Origin: SIG587 sp045531585
Lineage (GTDB): Bacteria > Bacillota > Clostridia > Oscillospirales > Acutalibacteraceae
Direction: 5' to 3'
DNA length: 63,418 nt
Assembly (NCBI GenBank): GCA_045531585.1
Contig: JAZSEH010000016.1
Coordinates: 1 to 63,418, forward strand
This document shows positions 1-7,589 of the stretch, piece by piece. The position numbers and the translations under genes were made by a program. A model generated the notes under the pieces. It saw nothing but the letters and a program-made list of their open reading frames with translations, did not search any database and was not told the origin of the DNA. How positions within the stretch are numbered: position 1 is the first letter of the stretch; each line of letters begins with the position of its first letter.

Positions 1-882
1 GATAAGATAGTTAGAGAAACTCAACCTATCTGCTTTGAAAACGCAGTTTGGGCTTACACCGTAGGCGCTGCAATCGCTATTAAAAAAGGTTGCACAAAGG
101 CTAAAGATGCTGCTAACGCTATCGGCGAAGGCTTACAAGCATTCTGTATTCCTGGCTCTGTTGCTGAAAACAGAAAAGTTGGTTTAGGACACGGAAATCT
201 TGGTAAAATGTTATTATCAGAAGAAACTGAATGTTTCTGCTTCCTAGCAGGTCACGAATCTTTCGCTGCTGCAGAAGGCGCAATCAAAATTGCGCTTAAC
301 GCAAACAAAGTTCGTGTAAAACCATTAAGAGTTATCCTTAACGGTTTAGGTAAAGACGCTGCGTATATCATTTCAAGAATTAACGGCTTTACCTATGTTG
401 AAACTGAATTCGACCCCTACACAGAAGAGGTTAAGGTTTTAGAGGAAAAAGCATTCTCAAAGGGTCCCCGTGCAGACGTTAAGTGCTACGGTGCAGATAG
501 TGTTCCCGAGGGCGTTGCAATTATGAAGCTTGAAAACGTTGGCGTTTCCATCACAGGTAACTCAACCAACCCCACAAGATTCCAGCATCCCGTTGCAGGC
601 ACTTATAAGAAGTGGTGCAATGAAAACGGTGTTAACTATTTCTCAGTTGCATCGGGCGGCGGCACAGGACGTACACTTCATCCCGACAACATGGCAGCAG
701 GCCCCGCTTCCTACGGTATGACAGATACAATGGGCAGAATGCACTCAGACGCACAGTTTGCAGGTTCTTCATCAGTTCCCGCACACGTTGAAATGATGGG
801 TCTTATCGGTGCAGGTAACAACCCCATGGTTGGTATGACCGTTGCTTGCGCAGTTGCAGTTAACGAAGCGCTGAACAAATAA
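1..882 (+). CDS. GGGtGRT-family protein, 5' end outside window
   Basis: The frame is open from base 1, so the start codon lies upstream; only the last 293 residues are seen. The family is named after a signature that is present here as SGGGTGRTLHPDNMAAGP near residue 217 of the visible part. The protein looks soluble: no signal peptide or membrane segment is visible. Its biochemical role is not known to me, and no reaction should be assumed. Codon use (many AAA, GAA, GTT) resembles highly expressed AT-richer genes and differs from the GC-richer phage genes further on. The gene ends in a stretch of short hairpins, one of which (961-985) is the likely terminator. The family assignment is secure because of the motif; the function is open. 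Confidence 0.85.
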   Translation, partial: DKIVRETQPICFENAVWAYTVGAAIAIKKGCTKAKDAANAIGEGLQAFCIPGSVAENRKVGLGHGNLGKMLLSEETECFCFLAGHESFAAAEGAIKIALNANKVRVKPLRVILNGLGKDAAYIISRINGFTYVETEFDPYTEEVKVLEEKAFSKGPRADVKCYGADSVPEGVAIMKLENVGVSITGNSTNPTRFQHPVAGTYKKWCNENGVNYFSVASGGGTGRTLHPDNMAAGPASYGMTDTMGRMHSDAQFAGSSSVPAHVEMMGLIGAGNNPMVGMTVACAVAVNEALNK

Positions 883-896
883 TCTGCGATTATTTG

Positions 897-1081
897 TAAT
901 GAAATTTGCCTTTTCGGCAAATGAAATTCATAATATGAATTAAATGCTAACGCATGAAATGTGCCGCATCTTTTGGATGCGGCACATTGTTTCAAATTAA
1001 GACAAATTGGGCAAATTTTATTTCATGCAACGCAAGTTGCATTTCATGAAGAATTCATTTCATGCACATAGCGCATTTCAT
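897..1081. repeat. Array of short hairpins bounded by ATGAAAT / ATTTCAT
   Basis: The heptamer ATGAAAT occurs at 899, 921 and 954, and its reverse complement ATTTCAT at 1020, 1041, 1057 and 1075. Most spacers between neighbouring heptamers are small palindromes, for example TTGCC-loop-GGCAA (906-920), ATTCAT-AAT-ATGAAT (926-940) and GCAAC-GCAA-GTTGC (1027-1040). The three direct copies and four inverted copies converge on the stronger hairpin at 961-985. Spacers differ in sequence but keep the palindromic form, so the heptamer rather than the spacer is conserved. The array separates the GGGtGRT gene from the four-helix-bundle gene and ends about 17 bases before the latter's start codon, next to its ribosome binding site. 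It is not CRISPR-like: units are 16-33 bases and the spacers are self-complementary. Confidence 0.8.
961..985 (+). terminator. Strong hairpin after GGGtGRT gene
   Basis: Perfect 10-bp stem GTGCCGCATC / GATGCGGCAC with a 5-base loop. It is followed by ATTGTTTC rather than a clean T run, so termination efficiency is uncertain. It sits in the middle of the heptamer-bounded hairpin array. Confidence 0.55.
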
Positions 1082-1098
1082 TAAAGAGGAGAACAAAT

Positions 1099-1449
1099 AT
1101 GGCTGTTAATCTTTTGGTGGAACTATCTATTGAATTTGCAGTTAAAATTGTTAAATTGACTGATGAAATTCAAGGAAAAGGTGTTTTAAAAAATCAAATT
1201 CTCAAAAGCGGAACCAGCATAGGCGCTAATATTCACGAAGCCAATTATGCACAGAGCAAAGCTGATTTTATTTCAAAATTCCAAATTGCATTAAAGGAAT
1301 CTTATGAGACTGAATATTGGCTTGAACTTTTTTCAAAAACAAATATGATTGATGCGAATCAATATTCCGAACTTAAAAACGAGTGTGGTAAAATCAGGCG
1401 TTTGTTGATTGCTTCTATAAACACAACTAAAGAAAAGTATAATCTATAA
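1099..1449 (+). CDS. Four-helix-bundle protein (S23 / IVS-like)
   Basis: A 116-residue protein, predicted almost entirely helical, of the family first seen in intervening sequences of 23S rRNA and related to the Avd accessory protein of diversity-generating retroelements. Typical family features are the sequence SGTSIGANIHEANYAQSKADF near residues 38-58 and a KESYETEYWLELF segment. Members form pentamers or similar barrels and are thought to bind nucleic acid, but no cellular role is established. The start is the ATG at 1099 behind AAAGAGGAG. No rRNA or reverse transcriptase gene is nearby, so neither the IVS nor the retroelement context applies here. Instead the gene follows an array of short hairpins and is followed by a terminator and a REP-type transposase on the other strand. 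A link between the protein and the array is inference. Confidence 0.85.
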   Translation: MAVNLLVELSIEFAVKIVKLTDEIQGKGVLKNQILKSGTSIGANIHEANYAQSKADFISKFQIALKESYETEYWLELFSKTNMIDANQYSELKNECGKIRRLLIASINTTKEKYNL

Positions 1450-1480
1450 ATATAATCAAATAAAAGTGATAATAACAGTT

Positions 1481-1526
1481 GGACACATCATTTAAGGATT
1501 TTACCCTATGATGTGTCCTATTTTTA
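1481..1526 (+). terminator. Terminator after four-helix-bundle gene
   Basis: A 10-bp perfect stem GGACACATCA / TGATGTGTCC with an 18-base loop, followed by TATTTTTA. It lies 31 bases after the stop codon and would also act on the transposase transcript coming from the other side. Confidence 0.6.
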
Positions 1527-1546
1527 TGTTACCCATATTTTTAATT

Positions 1547-2050
1547 TTAATCAGCACTATAAAAACAATCGTCCTGCCATTTTAAAGGATTCGTATCAAT
1601 ATAACTCCAAATCTTTAAATAATCCTCTTCTCCTCGTATTATATGGTCGTGGAAGGAGCACTGAAAGATATTGTGACCTACTTCACGATTACAATACCGT
1701 TTAAACAACGATATAAATTTTGGGATTGTTGCATTTGTAGGGTATGGCGCTTGCGACAAACCGTTATTGGGCAAATTAAATATTTTAATTATCAAATGAA
1801 TGTGATTTGGCATTATAACGTATTTATCAATCTGCACATCATCATATTTCAGATTCATTTTTTTGATATTGTGAAATACAATATTTCCGTATTTTGACAG
1901 ATTTGTTTTCGGGATGTCGTAAACGCCATCCCCTACAATATCACATAATATTTTTTGTTTATTATGGGTGCAAATTGTCACAAAATATGCGCCTGCGCTA
2001 CTGTAATCATAATTTTTGAGCCTTGTGGGTTTGCGGTTGGGTAAATCCAT
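1547..2050 (-). CDS. REP-associated tyrosine transposase (Y1, TnpA_REP)
   Basis: A 167-residue HUH-superfamily single-strand DNA endonuclease related to IS200/IS605 TnpA. The opening RKPTRLKNYDYSSAGAYFVT and the block VIMPNHIHLII (residues about 79-89) are typical; HIH supplies the metal ligands. The Tyr in FKRYCNRE (residue about 118) is the probable nucleophile, and the closing TNPLKWQDD is common in the family. Known members cut and rejoin REP or BIME palindromes and are usually single-copy, domesticated genes. The start is the ATG whose complement is at 2048-2050, behind GGTGAT. There is no TnpB partner and no clear terminal palindrome of an insertion sequence. The nearby array of hairpins is a candidate substrate, but this is inference from position. 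Confidence 0.88.
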   Translation of the reverse strand: MDLPNRKPTRLKNYDYSSAGAYFVTICTHNKQKILCDIVGDGVYDIPKTNLSKYGNIVFHNIKKMNLKYDDVQIDKYVIMPNHIHLIIKIFNLPNNGLSQAPYPTNATIPKFISLFKRYCNREVGHNIFQCSFHDHIIRGEEDYLKIWSYIDTNPLKWQDDCFYSAD

Positions 2051-2119
2051 ACATTATCACCAAAAATATTTTGACATATGTAATGACACAAATCAATTAA
2101 ATACAAGGGAATATAATTT

Positions 2120-3109
2120 TTAGCCGTTATATTTAATGAAATTAATAATATCGTCGCTAATGGTTTTCATACCTGCGGCGGTGGGGTGGCCGTTTGCCTT
2201 TGCAATGGTACTGCACTCAATAAAGCCAATCGCCCATTTTTTGCAATAGTCTTTATAGGCTTCATAAAGTGTGGGGTTTGAGGTTTTAATGCTATCGTTA
2301 AGAATAAAGTAAATTTTTGTTTGTCTGGGCAGATTTCTTCTTAACTTGTTAAGGAAATAGCTGGCGCCGGGGAGAGACTTTAATATATCGCTTTCGGTCC
2401 AACCATCGTATTTAAGCTGACCCATTTGTTCAACACCAACATCATTAGTTCCGCCGAAAATGAAAATTGTATCAACCTTATTCTGGTTAAAATAGCCTTG
2501 CTTTAACAGCTTTTCAAAACGGGCGCTGAAGCACCAACCGTTGCCGCCGTTGTATGTGTTCTGGCCATATGTAGTTCCGCAAATTGTGGCACCTGAAAGA
2601 CTATCATTTCTAATAATCTGACCCTTGGTTTGCTTTAAAAGGTGAGAGAACCACATATCCTCCAAATCATCCACATCATCTGTATCATTAGGATAATAGG
2701 GAGCGTTTCCGTAAGGATACTTATCGTCAACACCCTGCTTATGGAAGGCTGAATAGCTATCACCAAAGATAAGGATGTTTCCAAGCTCATCCCAACCCTC
2801 AACAGGCTGAGTGGGCTTAGGTGCTGTGGGTGTAGAGCTTGTGCTCTGGGATACGCTTTCCACCTTGGAGGAGCTGTTGCTGCTCTGAGTAGGCTTGGAG
2901 CTTGTGGTTTGTGTAGGCTTGCTGCTTGGAGCATTGCTTGAAGCTGCATTACTAACATTTTCCGACACGGCATCGGAGGTTTGCTGTGAAGCATCGGTAC
3001 TGATGTTTTCAGAGGAAGAATTAACCTGAGAAGAAGTAGTGTTGTTACCGCATCCGCACAGACCTAAAAGCAAAACTGCACATAAAAAAACACTTAGAAA
3101 ACGGTTCAT
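2120..3109 (-). CDS. SGNH/GDSL hydrolase lipoprotein
   Basis: A 329-residue exported lipoprotein. Residues 1-20 are a signal peptide with lipobox LGLCGC, so the mature protein should be tethered to the membrane through Cys20. Residues 23-100 are a low-complexity Ser/Thr/Pro/Gln/Lys linker, typical of a wall-spanning tether. The catalytic domain follows: block I ILIFGDSYSAF with the nucleophile Ser, block III FGGTNDVG and block V GHPTAAGM with the catalytic His. Such esterases often remove acetyl groups from plant or microbial polysaccharides; the actual substrate cannot be read here. The start is set by GGAGATTAAAATG. It lies downstream of a GH16 glycosidase on the same strand (107-base gap), which fits a role in glycan use, though the two may not be co-transcribed. 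Confidence 0.85.
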   Translation of the reverse strand: MNRFLSVFLCAVLLLGLCGCGNNTTSSQVNSSSENISTDASQQTSDAVSENVSNAASSNAPSSKPTQTTSSKPTQSSNSSSKVESVSQSTSSTPTAPKPTQPVEGWDELGNILIFGDSYSAFHKQGVDDKYPYGNAPYYPNDTDDVDDLEDMWFSHLLKQTKGQIIRNDSLSGATICGTTYGQNTYNGGNGWCFSARFEKLLKQGYFNQNKVDTIFIFGGTNDVGVEQMGQLKYDGWTESDILKSLPGASYFLNKLRRNLPRQTKIYFILNDSIKTSNPTLYEAYKDYCKKWAIGFIECSTIAKANGHPTAAGMKTISDDIINFIKYNG

Positions 3110-3216
3110 TTTAATCTCCTAAAAAATAGTTTTTACAAAGATATTATAAACTTTGTTCCTTTGTTTTTAAATACACAAAAAAAGGATTATATGGATATTA
3201 TTCTTTTCTCGAAAAG

Positions 3217-4113
3217 TTATTTGTTAGCTTCGCGGGCAGCCTTTTCGGCATTAGCGGCGGCGATTTCGTCCTTAAGCTTTATTTCCTCGCCTTCCTTCTG
3301 GTAAAGGCGAACGTAATCAATAAAGTAGTCGATGGGCATTTCGTCCTCATCGGTTAAAGCGGTGCCTTCAGGCTTCCAGCCGCTACCCTCGGAGAAAATT
3401 TCATTGTTATATATAATGTACTGAAAATCGTGGAAGCCCGTGGTTCCATCAATAACCTCAGGGTAGAAGTTACCCTTAACGGGGTCAATGGGGAAGGTGG
3501 AATACTTTTCACCGTCAACGTAGAAGTTCATTTCCTTCTCGTCCCACTCAAAGCCGTACACGTGGTACTCATTATTCAGGTTTTCGTATTTTTCAAAGGT
3601 GTAGGCTCTTGAAATACTGCCCTCTCCACCGGGGAGCATACAGTGCTTGCCGTAGCCCCATTTGTGCAGATTGCAGACTGCGTTACGGTCAGAGGAGAAA
3701 ACCTCGAAAATATCGGTCTCACACATCCAGGCGCACTTGGCAAAGGGGGTGTTGGACTTCATCCAAAAGGAGGGCCAGGCACCGTGACGGAAGGGAACGC
3801 AGGCGCGCATTTCAAGATAGCCGTATTTAAAGTTCATTGTATCCATGGTACAAAAGCCCTCACTCAGGGCAAAATTAGCGCCTTCCTTTTCACTGCGCCA
3901 AACCTGAAGGTGGGCCTTACCGTCCTCAACACGGCAATATTTTTCACTGTTGTCATACTCTCTGTCGGAGGCGCCCATTGTGCGCTTGAAGCACCATTTA
4001 TCATAATCAATGGCACCTTTGTCAAATTCATCGTGCCATACAAGCTGTCTGCCCATTTTCTCATAGGGAGCGCCGCAATTCTCGGCCTCTTTTTTTAATA
4101 TATTGCTACACAT
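3217..4113 (-). CDS. GH16-family glycoside hydrolase
   Basis: A 298-residue protein with the GH16 beta-jelly-roll signature. The catalytic motif reads CETDIFEVF (about residues 131-139), matching the family pattern E-x-D-x-x-E in which the first Glu is the nucleophile and the second the acid/base. WPSFWMKS just before it, DGEKYSTFP and the closing IDYFIDYVRLYQ are also family features. GH16 enzymes cut beta-1,3, beta-1,4 or mixed glucans, agars and related polymers; the substrate cannot be settled from the motif. No signal peptide is visible, so either the enzyme is cytoplasmic or the true start lies elsewhere; no upstream extension with a signal peptide was found. The C-terminal 25 residues are an Ala/Glu/Lys-rich helix. 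The gene diverges from the phage module beginning at 4305. Confidence 0.88.
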   Translation of the reverse strand: MCSNILKKEAENCGAPYEKMGRQLVWHDEFDKGAIDYDKWCFKRTMGASDREYDNSEKYCRVEDGKAHLQVWRSEKEGANFALSEGFCTMDTMNFKYGYLEMRACVPFRHGAWPSFWMKSNTPFAKCAWMCETDIFEVFSSDRNAVCNLHKWGYGKHCMLPGGEGSISRAYTFEKYENLNNEYHVYGFEWDEKEMNFYVDGEKYSTFPIDPVKGNFYPEVIDGTTGFHDFQYIIYNNEIFSEGSGWKPEGTALTDEDEMPIDYFIDYVRLYQKEGEEIKLKDEIAAANAEKAAREANK

Positions 4114-4232
4114 TTTTATCCCGCCCTTTACGGTTATTTAAGGGGTGAAGCCCTCTGACGCAATGTTACCATACTTAAATTGAATAATCAACTAAAAAAT
4201 GGCATCCTTTGGCACTAAAAGTCAGGGTATGT

Positions 4233-4264
4233 CCTGCACTATGGCACCCAATGGCAGTTTTTTT
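4233..4264 (+). terminator. Possible attenuator upstream of the phage module
   Basis: An imperfect CTGC...GCAG stem-loop is followed by seven T residues, 40 bases before the terminase small-subunit start. No gene on this strand ends here, so if real it would act as a leader attenuator of the phage operon. The stem is weak and this may be chance. Confidence 0.25.
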
Positions 4265-4304
4265 GAAGTTACAATAATATTTGCCGAAGGGAGGGACACA
4301 TACC

Positions 4305-4574
4305 GTGCCGAAAAAACAGGATTTTTCAAAAATACTAAGCAAGCTTTTAACCACCCGTGCCACCTTGGAGGAGACCGAGCAGCTTAGAGCCGCAGGCTTT
4401 AATTTAAAGGCGCCTACAAAGCAGGCGGTTATTATGGCGGCGCTTTATAAAAAAGCCGCCGCAGGGGACCTAAGTGCCATTAAGGAGCTGAGGAACGTTC
4501 TGGGTGAGACGGCATCTGCCGATACAGGCACGGCGGTGGTGATAATTGACAACATCAAAAATAACCACTGCTGA
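4305..4574 (+). CDS. Phage terminase small subunit-like protein
   Basis: An 89-residue basic-to-helical protein directly ahead of the large terminase, the place where the DNA-recognising small subunit is expected. The N-terminal PKKQDFSKI and the middle part QAVIMAALYKKAAAGDLSAIKELRNVLG resemble small-subunit oligomerisation regions of PBSX-type terminases, which often contain a similar stretch before the C-terminus. The start is taken as GTG at 4305 because AAGGGAGGG lies nine bases upstream; a TTG at 4281 in the same frame would place the ribosome site inside the gene. Its end overlaps the terminase large-subunit start by 29 bases, which supports translational coupling. Identification rests on position plus weak similarity. 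Confidence 0.65.
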   Translation: MPKKQDFSKILSKLLTTRATLEETEQLRAAGFNLKAPTKQAVIMAALYKKAAAGDLSAIKELRNVLGETASADTGTAVVIIDNIKNNHC

Positions 4575-5847
4575 GATTGTGGGCGGAGGATATGACCGCT
4601 TCTGGAACTGCAAAAGCCGATACAGGGTGGTGAAGGGGGGCAAGGCCTCCAAAAAATCCACCACCACGGCCCTGAATCTTATATATCGACTTATGCGGTA
4701 CAAGGACAGTAATCTTTTGGTGGTGCGGCAGGTAATGAATACCCATAGGGATTCCACCTTTGCCCAGCTTGCCTGGGCACAGGAAAAGCTGCAGGTGGCA
4801 CATCTGTGGCGAAATACCGTATCACCTATGGAGATGACCTATCTGCCTACGGGACAAAGGATACTTTTCCGTGGCTTTGACGACGTTTTAAAGCTTGCCT
4901 CAACCACCGTAAACAAGGGATATTTGTGCTGGGTATGGATTGAGGAGGCCTACGAGATACCAAAGGAAGAGGATTTTGATAAGCTTGACCTTTCGGTACC
5001 CAGAGGCAACGTGCCCGATGGCCTTTTTAAGCAGACCACAGTAACCTTTAACCCTTGGAGCCGCGACCACTGGCTTAAGAAAAGATTTTTCGATACCCCG
5101 CGGGACAATGTGAGCGTGTACTCGACCAACTACTTTTTAAACGAGTTTTTAGACGACACCGACCGAGCGGTTTTTGAAAATATGAAAAGCACAGCACCGA
5201 GAAAATACGCCGTGGCAGGGCTTGGAGAGTGGGGTATTGCAGAGGGTCTTGTTTTTGAAAATTGGCAGGTAGGTGTACCGGAAAGAGGAGAGCTTGACCC
5301 TGAAAGCAGGGCCTATTTCGGGCTTGATTACGGCTACACCAACGACCCTACGGCATTTATTGCATTTAAGGCCGATCCGAAGAAACGCACACTTTATATT
5401 TTTGACGAGTTTTATCAGCGGAGGATGCTTAACTGTGATATTGCCGAGAGGATTAAAAAATTGGGCTACGCCAAGGAGCGTATCCGAGCCGACTGTGCCG
5501 AACCAAAAAGCAACGACGACCTTAAAAGGCTGGGCATTACGCGAATAGTGCCCAGCGTAAAGGGCAGGGACAGTATTTTAAACGGTATTGCCAGAATAGG
5601 GGAATATAAAATTTTTGTTGACCCAAAATGCGTTAATACCGTAAGGGAGCTGTCAAGCTACGTTTACGATACCCACAGAGGGGAGAAAGGCTACATTTAT
5701 CCAAAGGACAGCGAAAATCACCTGATGGATGCCCTGCGCTACGCCTTTGAGGACGTAAAAAGGGAAACGGTACCTGCCTTCGGCATTAAAACCTCCGCTG
5801 AATCAGGAATACGGGGGAGCGATCTTACGGGGAGGTGGGAGGCTTGA
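4546..5847 (+). CDS. Phage terminase large subunit
   Basis: A 433-residue DNA-packaging motor with an N-terminal ATPase and C-terminal nuclease. The Walker A-like loop is KGGKASKKSTTT (about residues 29-40), a variant with Lys-Lys in place of the usual Gly-Lys. The Walker B motif is CWVWIEEAYE (about 125-134), with Glu-Glu as catalytic residues. The nuclease part shows FGLDYGYTNDPTAF (Asp at about 247), DCAEPKSND and the final NHLMDALRYAF, giving the three acidic metal ligands of an RNase H fold. The proposed start is TTG at 4546, overlapping the small subunit; the next in-frame candidates would cut into the conserved N-terminus. All key acidic residues are present, so the enzyme looks functional. 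Confidence 0.9.
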   Translation: MTTSKITTAEIVGGGYDRFWNCKSRYRVVKGGKASKKSTTTALNLIYRLMRYKDSNLLVVRQVMNTHRDSTFAQLAWAQEKLQVAHLWRNTVSPMEMTYLPTGQRILFRGFDDVLKLASTTVNKGYLCWVWIEEAYEIPKEEDFDKLDLSVPRGNVPDGLFKQTTVTFNPWSRDHWLKKRFFDTPRDNVSVYSTNYFLNEFLDDTDRAVFENMKSTAPRKYAVAGLGEWGIAEGLVFENWQVGVPERGELDPESRAYFGLDYGYTNDPTAFIAFKADPKKRTLYIFDEFYQRRMLNCDIAERIKKLGYAKERIRADCAEPKSNDDLKRLGITRIVPSVKGRDSILNGIARIGEYKIFVDPKCVNTVRELSSYVYDTHRGEKGYIYPKDSENHLMDALRYAFEDVKRETVPAFGIKTSAESGIRGSDLTGRWEA

Positions 5848-6017
5848 CGGTATACTGCATAGCCGTTACCTTTGCTCTTGCATTTGTTATGGGCCTTATA
5901 GCAGGTCTGCTATTTTGCAGGGGCAAAACGGCGCACAGTAAAAAAAGCGTTGGAGCGGATATACGCCCCAACAGCGAACTTATAAATTTTTTGAATTATG
6001 ACGGAGAACAGCAGTAA
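5844..6017 (+). CDS. Small single-pass membrane protein in phage module
   Basis: A 57-residue protein with one hydrophobic helix (about residues 4-25, AVTFALAFVMGLIAGLLF) and a charged C-terminal tail. The start is taken as TTG at 5844, overlapping the terminase stop in TTGA, because GGAGG lies eight bases before it. Its stop overlaps the next start in TAATG. I do not recognise a family. The position between terminase and capsid genes is unusual for a membrane protein. Confidence 0.55.
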   Translation: MTVYCIAVTFALAFVMGLIAGLLFCRGKTAHSKKSVGADIRPNSELINFLNYDGEQQ

Positions 6018-6301
6018 TGGAAGAAAAAAGTAAGGAGCTTTACGGCTTTGATAAGCTTAAAAGCCGCTTCCCCAATATACGGGAGGAGGATATTCCCGAA
6101 AGCGTTATAGAGGCAGTGGGGGAAACGGGAGATTTAACCCTTGAGTATCTGGCCTATGAAAATAGGCGGCTTAGTGAAATAAACGCCGAGCTTTTAAGCC
6201 GAGCCGCCGCCGCTGATGCAGATATTGGGGATCAGCGCAGTCCCGATACGTCGGACACACCCTTAAACGAGGAATTTATGCGCTCCCTTTGGGGGAAATA
6301 A
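6017..6301 (+). CDS. Small acidic protein ahead of capsid gene
   Basis: A 94-residue acidic, largely helical protein starting in the overlap TAATG with the preceding gene. The position directly upstream of the capsid gene is where scaffolding proteins are usually coded, and an acidic helical protein would fit, but it is shorter than most scaffolds. No motif was recognised. The residues around 28-60 (ESVIEAVGETGDLTLEYLAYENRR) look like a helix pair; the C-terminus MRSLWGK is reminiscent of short sequence tags at the end of small phage structural proteins. Function is a guess from position. Confidence 0.55.
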   Translation: MEEKSKELYGFDKLKSRFPNIREEDIPESVIEAVGETGDLTLEYLAYENRRLSEINAELLSRAAAADADIGDQRSPDTSDTPLNEEFMRSLWGK

Positions 6302-6318
6302 TTTAAAGGAGAAATTTT

Positions 6319-7497
6319 ATGTCTATCAATTCAATTGAAACCGCAGCCGCCTACACAGGTGAGCTGGACAAAATGTTTGCACAAAAAAGTGCAACAGGCT
6401 TTTTTGCCGATAATAATTTAAGCGCCAAGTTTGTTGGTGCCAAGACCGTTATGATACCCGACGTGGATTTTCAGGGTCTTGCAGATTATGACCGTGACAC
6501 AGGCTTTTCAAGGGGTGCAATAACCGTTGCAAATACCTCCTACACCATGGCTATGGACCGTGCACGCTCCCTGCAGATAGACCGTGAGGATATGGATGAA
6601 ACGGGTGTTGCCAGCCTTGCAGGAAAAATTCTTGGCGAGTACGTTCGCACCAAGGTTATCCCCGAGTGCGATGCCTACGTTATCTCCAAGCTTGCAGGCC
6701 TTGCCGCCTCCCGCTCTAACCTTTTTGAGGGCAACCTTGAAAAGCCCTACGAGACCCTTTGCCATATGATAAACGAGGTACAGGCTCAGGTAGGCTATGA
6801 TGAGGAGCTTGTTGCCTTTGTGGACAACTACGTATACGCACAGCTTCAGAACTGTGAGGAGGTATCCCGCTTTATTACCGTAAGCGACTTTCGTCAGGGC
6901 GAGGTAGACCTTAAGGTAAAATCCTTAAACGGTGTTGCCATTATCCCCGTTGTCAGTCAGCGTATGAAAACCGCCTACACCTTTAACTCTACCGAGGCAG
7001 GCGGCTTTACCCCTGCAGCTAACGCAAGACAGGTACATATTCTTGTATGTCCCAAGCGCGGTGCACACCTTGTTAAAAAGACCGAGAATATGCGTATTTT
7101 TACCCCTGAGCAGAACATTGATGCCGATGCCTACAAGTTTGACTACCGCATCTACTACGACGTATTCGTAAAGAAGAGCGGTCTTGACGCGGTATGGGCC
7201 TTTGTTTCACCTGAGGTAAGCATTACCGCCCAGCCTGAGGACGTTACCGTTTTGGAAGGTAATATTTCGGGCAGCCTAAGCGTGACCGCTTCCACCGAGA
7301 GCGGCAGCACCCTTACTTACCAGTGGTATGAAACCAACGCCTACGGCAGCAGTGCCAAGAAGATGGCCGGTGCAACCTCTGCTGCCTTCAGTATTCCTGA
7401 GGACCTGACCGAGGGCAAGCATTACTACTTTGCCAGAGTTATTGTTGACGGTGCAGCATCTACAGATAGTGCAGTTGCTATAGTAACCGTAGAGTAA
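6319..7497 (+). CDS. Major capsid protein with C-terminal Ig-like domain
   Basis: A 392-residue protein. Residues 1-300 resemble HK97-fold major capsid proteins of short-tailed or small siphophages: an N-terminal SINSIETAAAYTGELDKMF, then a beta-rich part with IPDVDFQGLADYDRDTGF and TMAMDRARSLQIDREDMDE. The last 95 residues form a separate bacterial Ig-like domain, with the typical YQWYET and FSIPEDLTEGKHYYFARV strands. In known phages such domains decorate the capsid surface and may bind host or mucus glycans. The ribosome site is AAAGGAGAAATTTT before ATG 6319. No protease gene is present, and the N-terminus shows no obvious long pro-region, so maturation may be cleavage-free. The capsid call is from similarity of pattern and gene order. 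Confidence 0.8.
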   Translation: MSINSIETAAAYTGELDKMFAQKSATGFFADNNLSAKFVGAKTVMIPDVDFQGLADYDRDTGFSRGAITVANTSYTMAMDRARSLQIDREDMDETGVASLAGKILGEYVRTKVIPECDAYVISKLAGLAASRSNLFEGNLEKPYETLCHMINEVQAQVGYDEELVAFVDNYVYAQLQNCEEVSRFITVSDFRQGEVDLKVKSLNGVAIIPVVSQRMKTAYTFNSTEAGGFTPAANARQVHILVCPKRGAHLVKKTENMRIFTPEQNIDADAYKFDYRIYYDVFVKKSGLDAVWAFVSPEVSITAQPEDVTVLEGNISGSLSVTASTESGSTLTYQWYETNAYGSSAKKMAGATSAAFSIPEDLTEGKHYYFARVIVDGAASTDSAVAIVTVE

Positions 7498-7503
7498 AAG
7501 CAA

Positions 7504-7571
7504 GGAACTGTTATTTGGGATGCGAGTAAAAGAGGTATATTTAAGGCTTCTTTATCCTGAATAACAGTTCC
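7504..7571. repeat. Short inverted-repeat element between capsid and portal genes
   Basis: A perfect 12-bp inverted repeat, GGAACTGTTATT / AATAACAGTTCC, encloses 44 bases. The inside contains GCGAGTAAAAGAGGTATATTTAAGGCTT, which resembles the start of the longer elements at 16587 and 39854 (GCGCAGAACAAAAGGAA...TTAAGGCTT). It could be a degenerate copy of that family or a transcription attenuator within the late operon; no T run follows the right arm. Confidence 0.5.
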
Positions 7572-7589
7572 AAAAATCAGGAGGTACAA

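Noticed and set aside
897..1081. CRISPR array
   Set aside because: Repeated units are seven bases with 9-26 base self-complementary spacers, orientation switches midway, and no cas gene is near.
1099..1449. Intervening sequence in a 23S rRNA gene or Avd of a diversity-generating retroelement
   Set aside because: No rRNA sequence, reverse transcriptase or template repeat was found around the gene.
3430..4098. Plus-strand genes opposite the GH16 gene
   Set aside because: They mirror a gene with intact catalytic motif and lack ribosome sites.
4546..4600. Broken terminase ATPase because Walker A has Lys-Lys for Gly-Lys
   Set aside because: The P-loop Lys-Ser pair and the Walker B Glu residues are present; similar variants occur in PBSX-type terminases.
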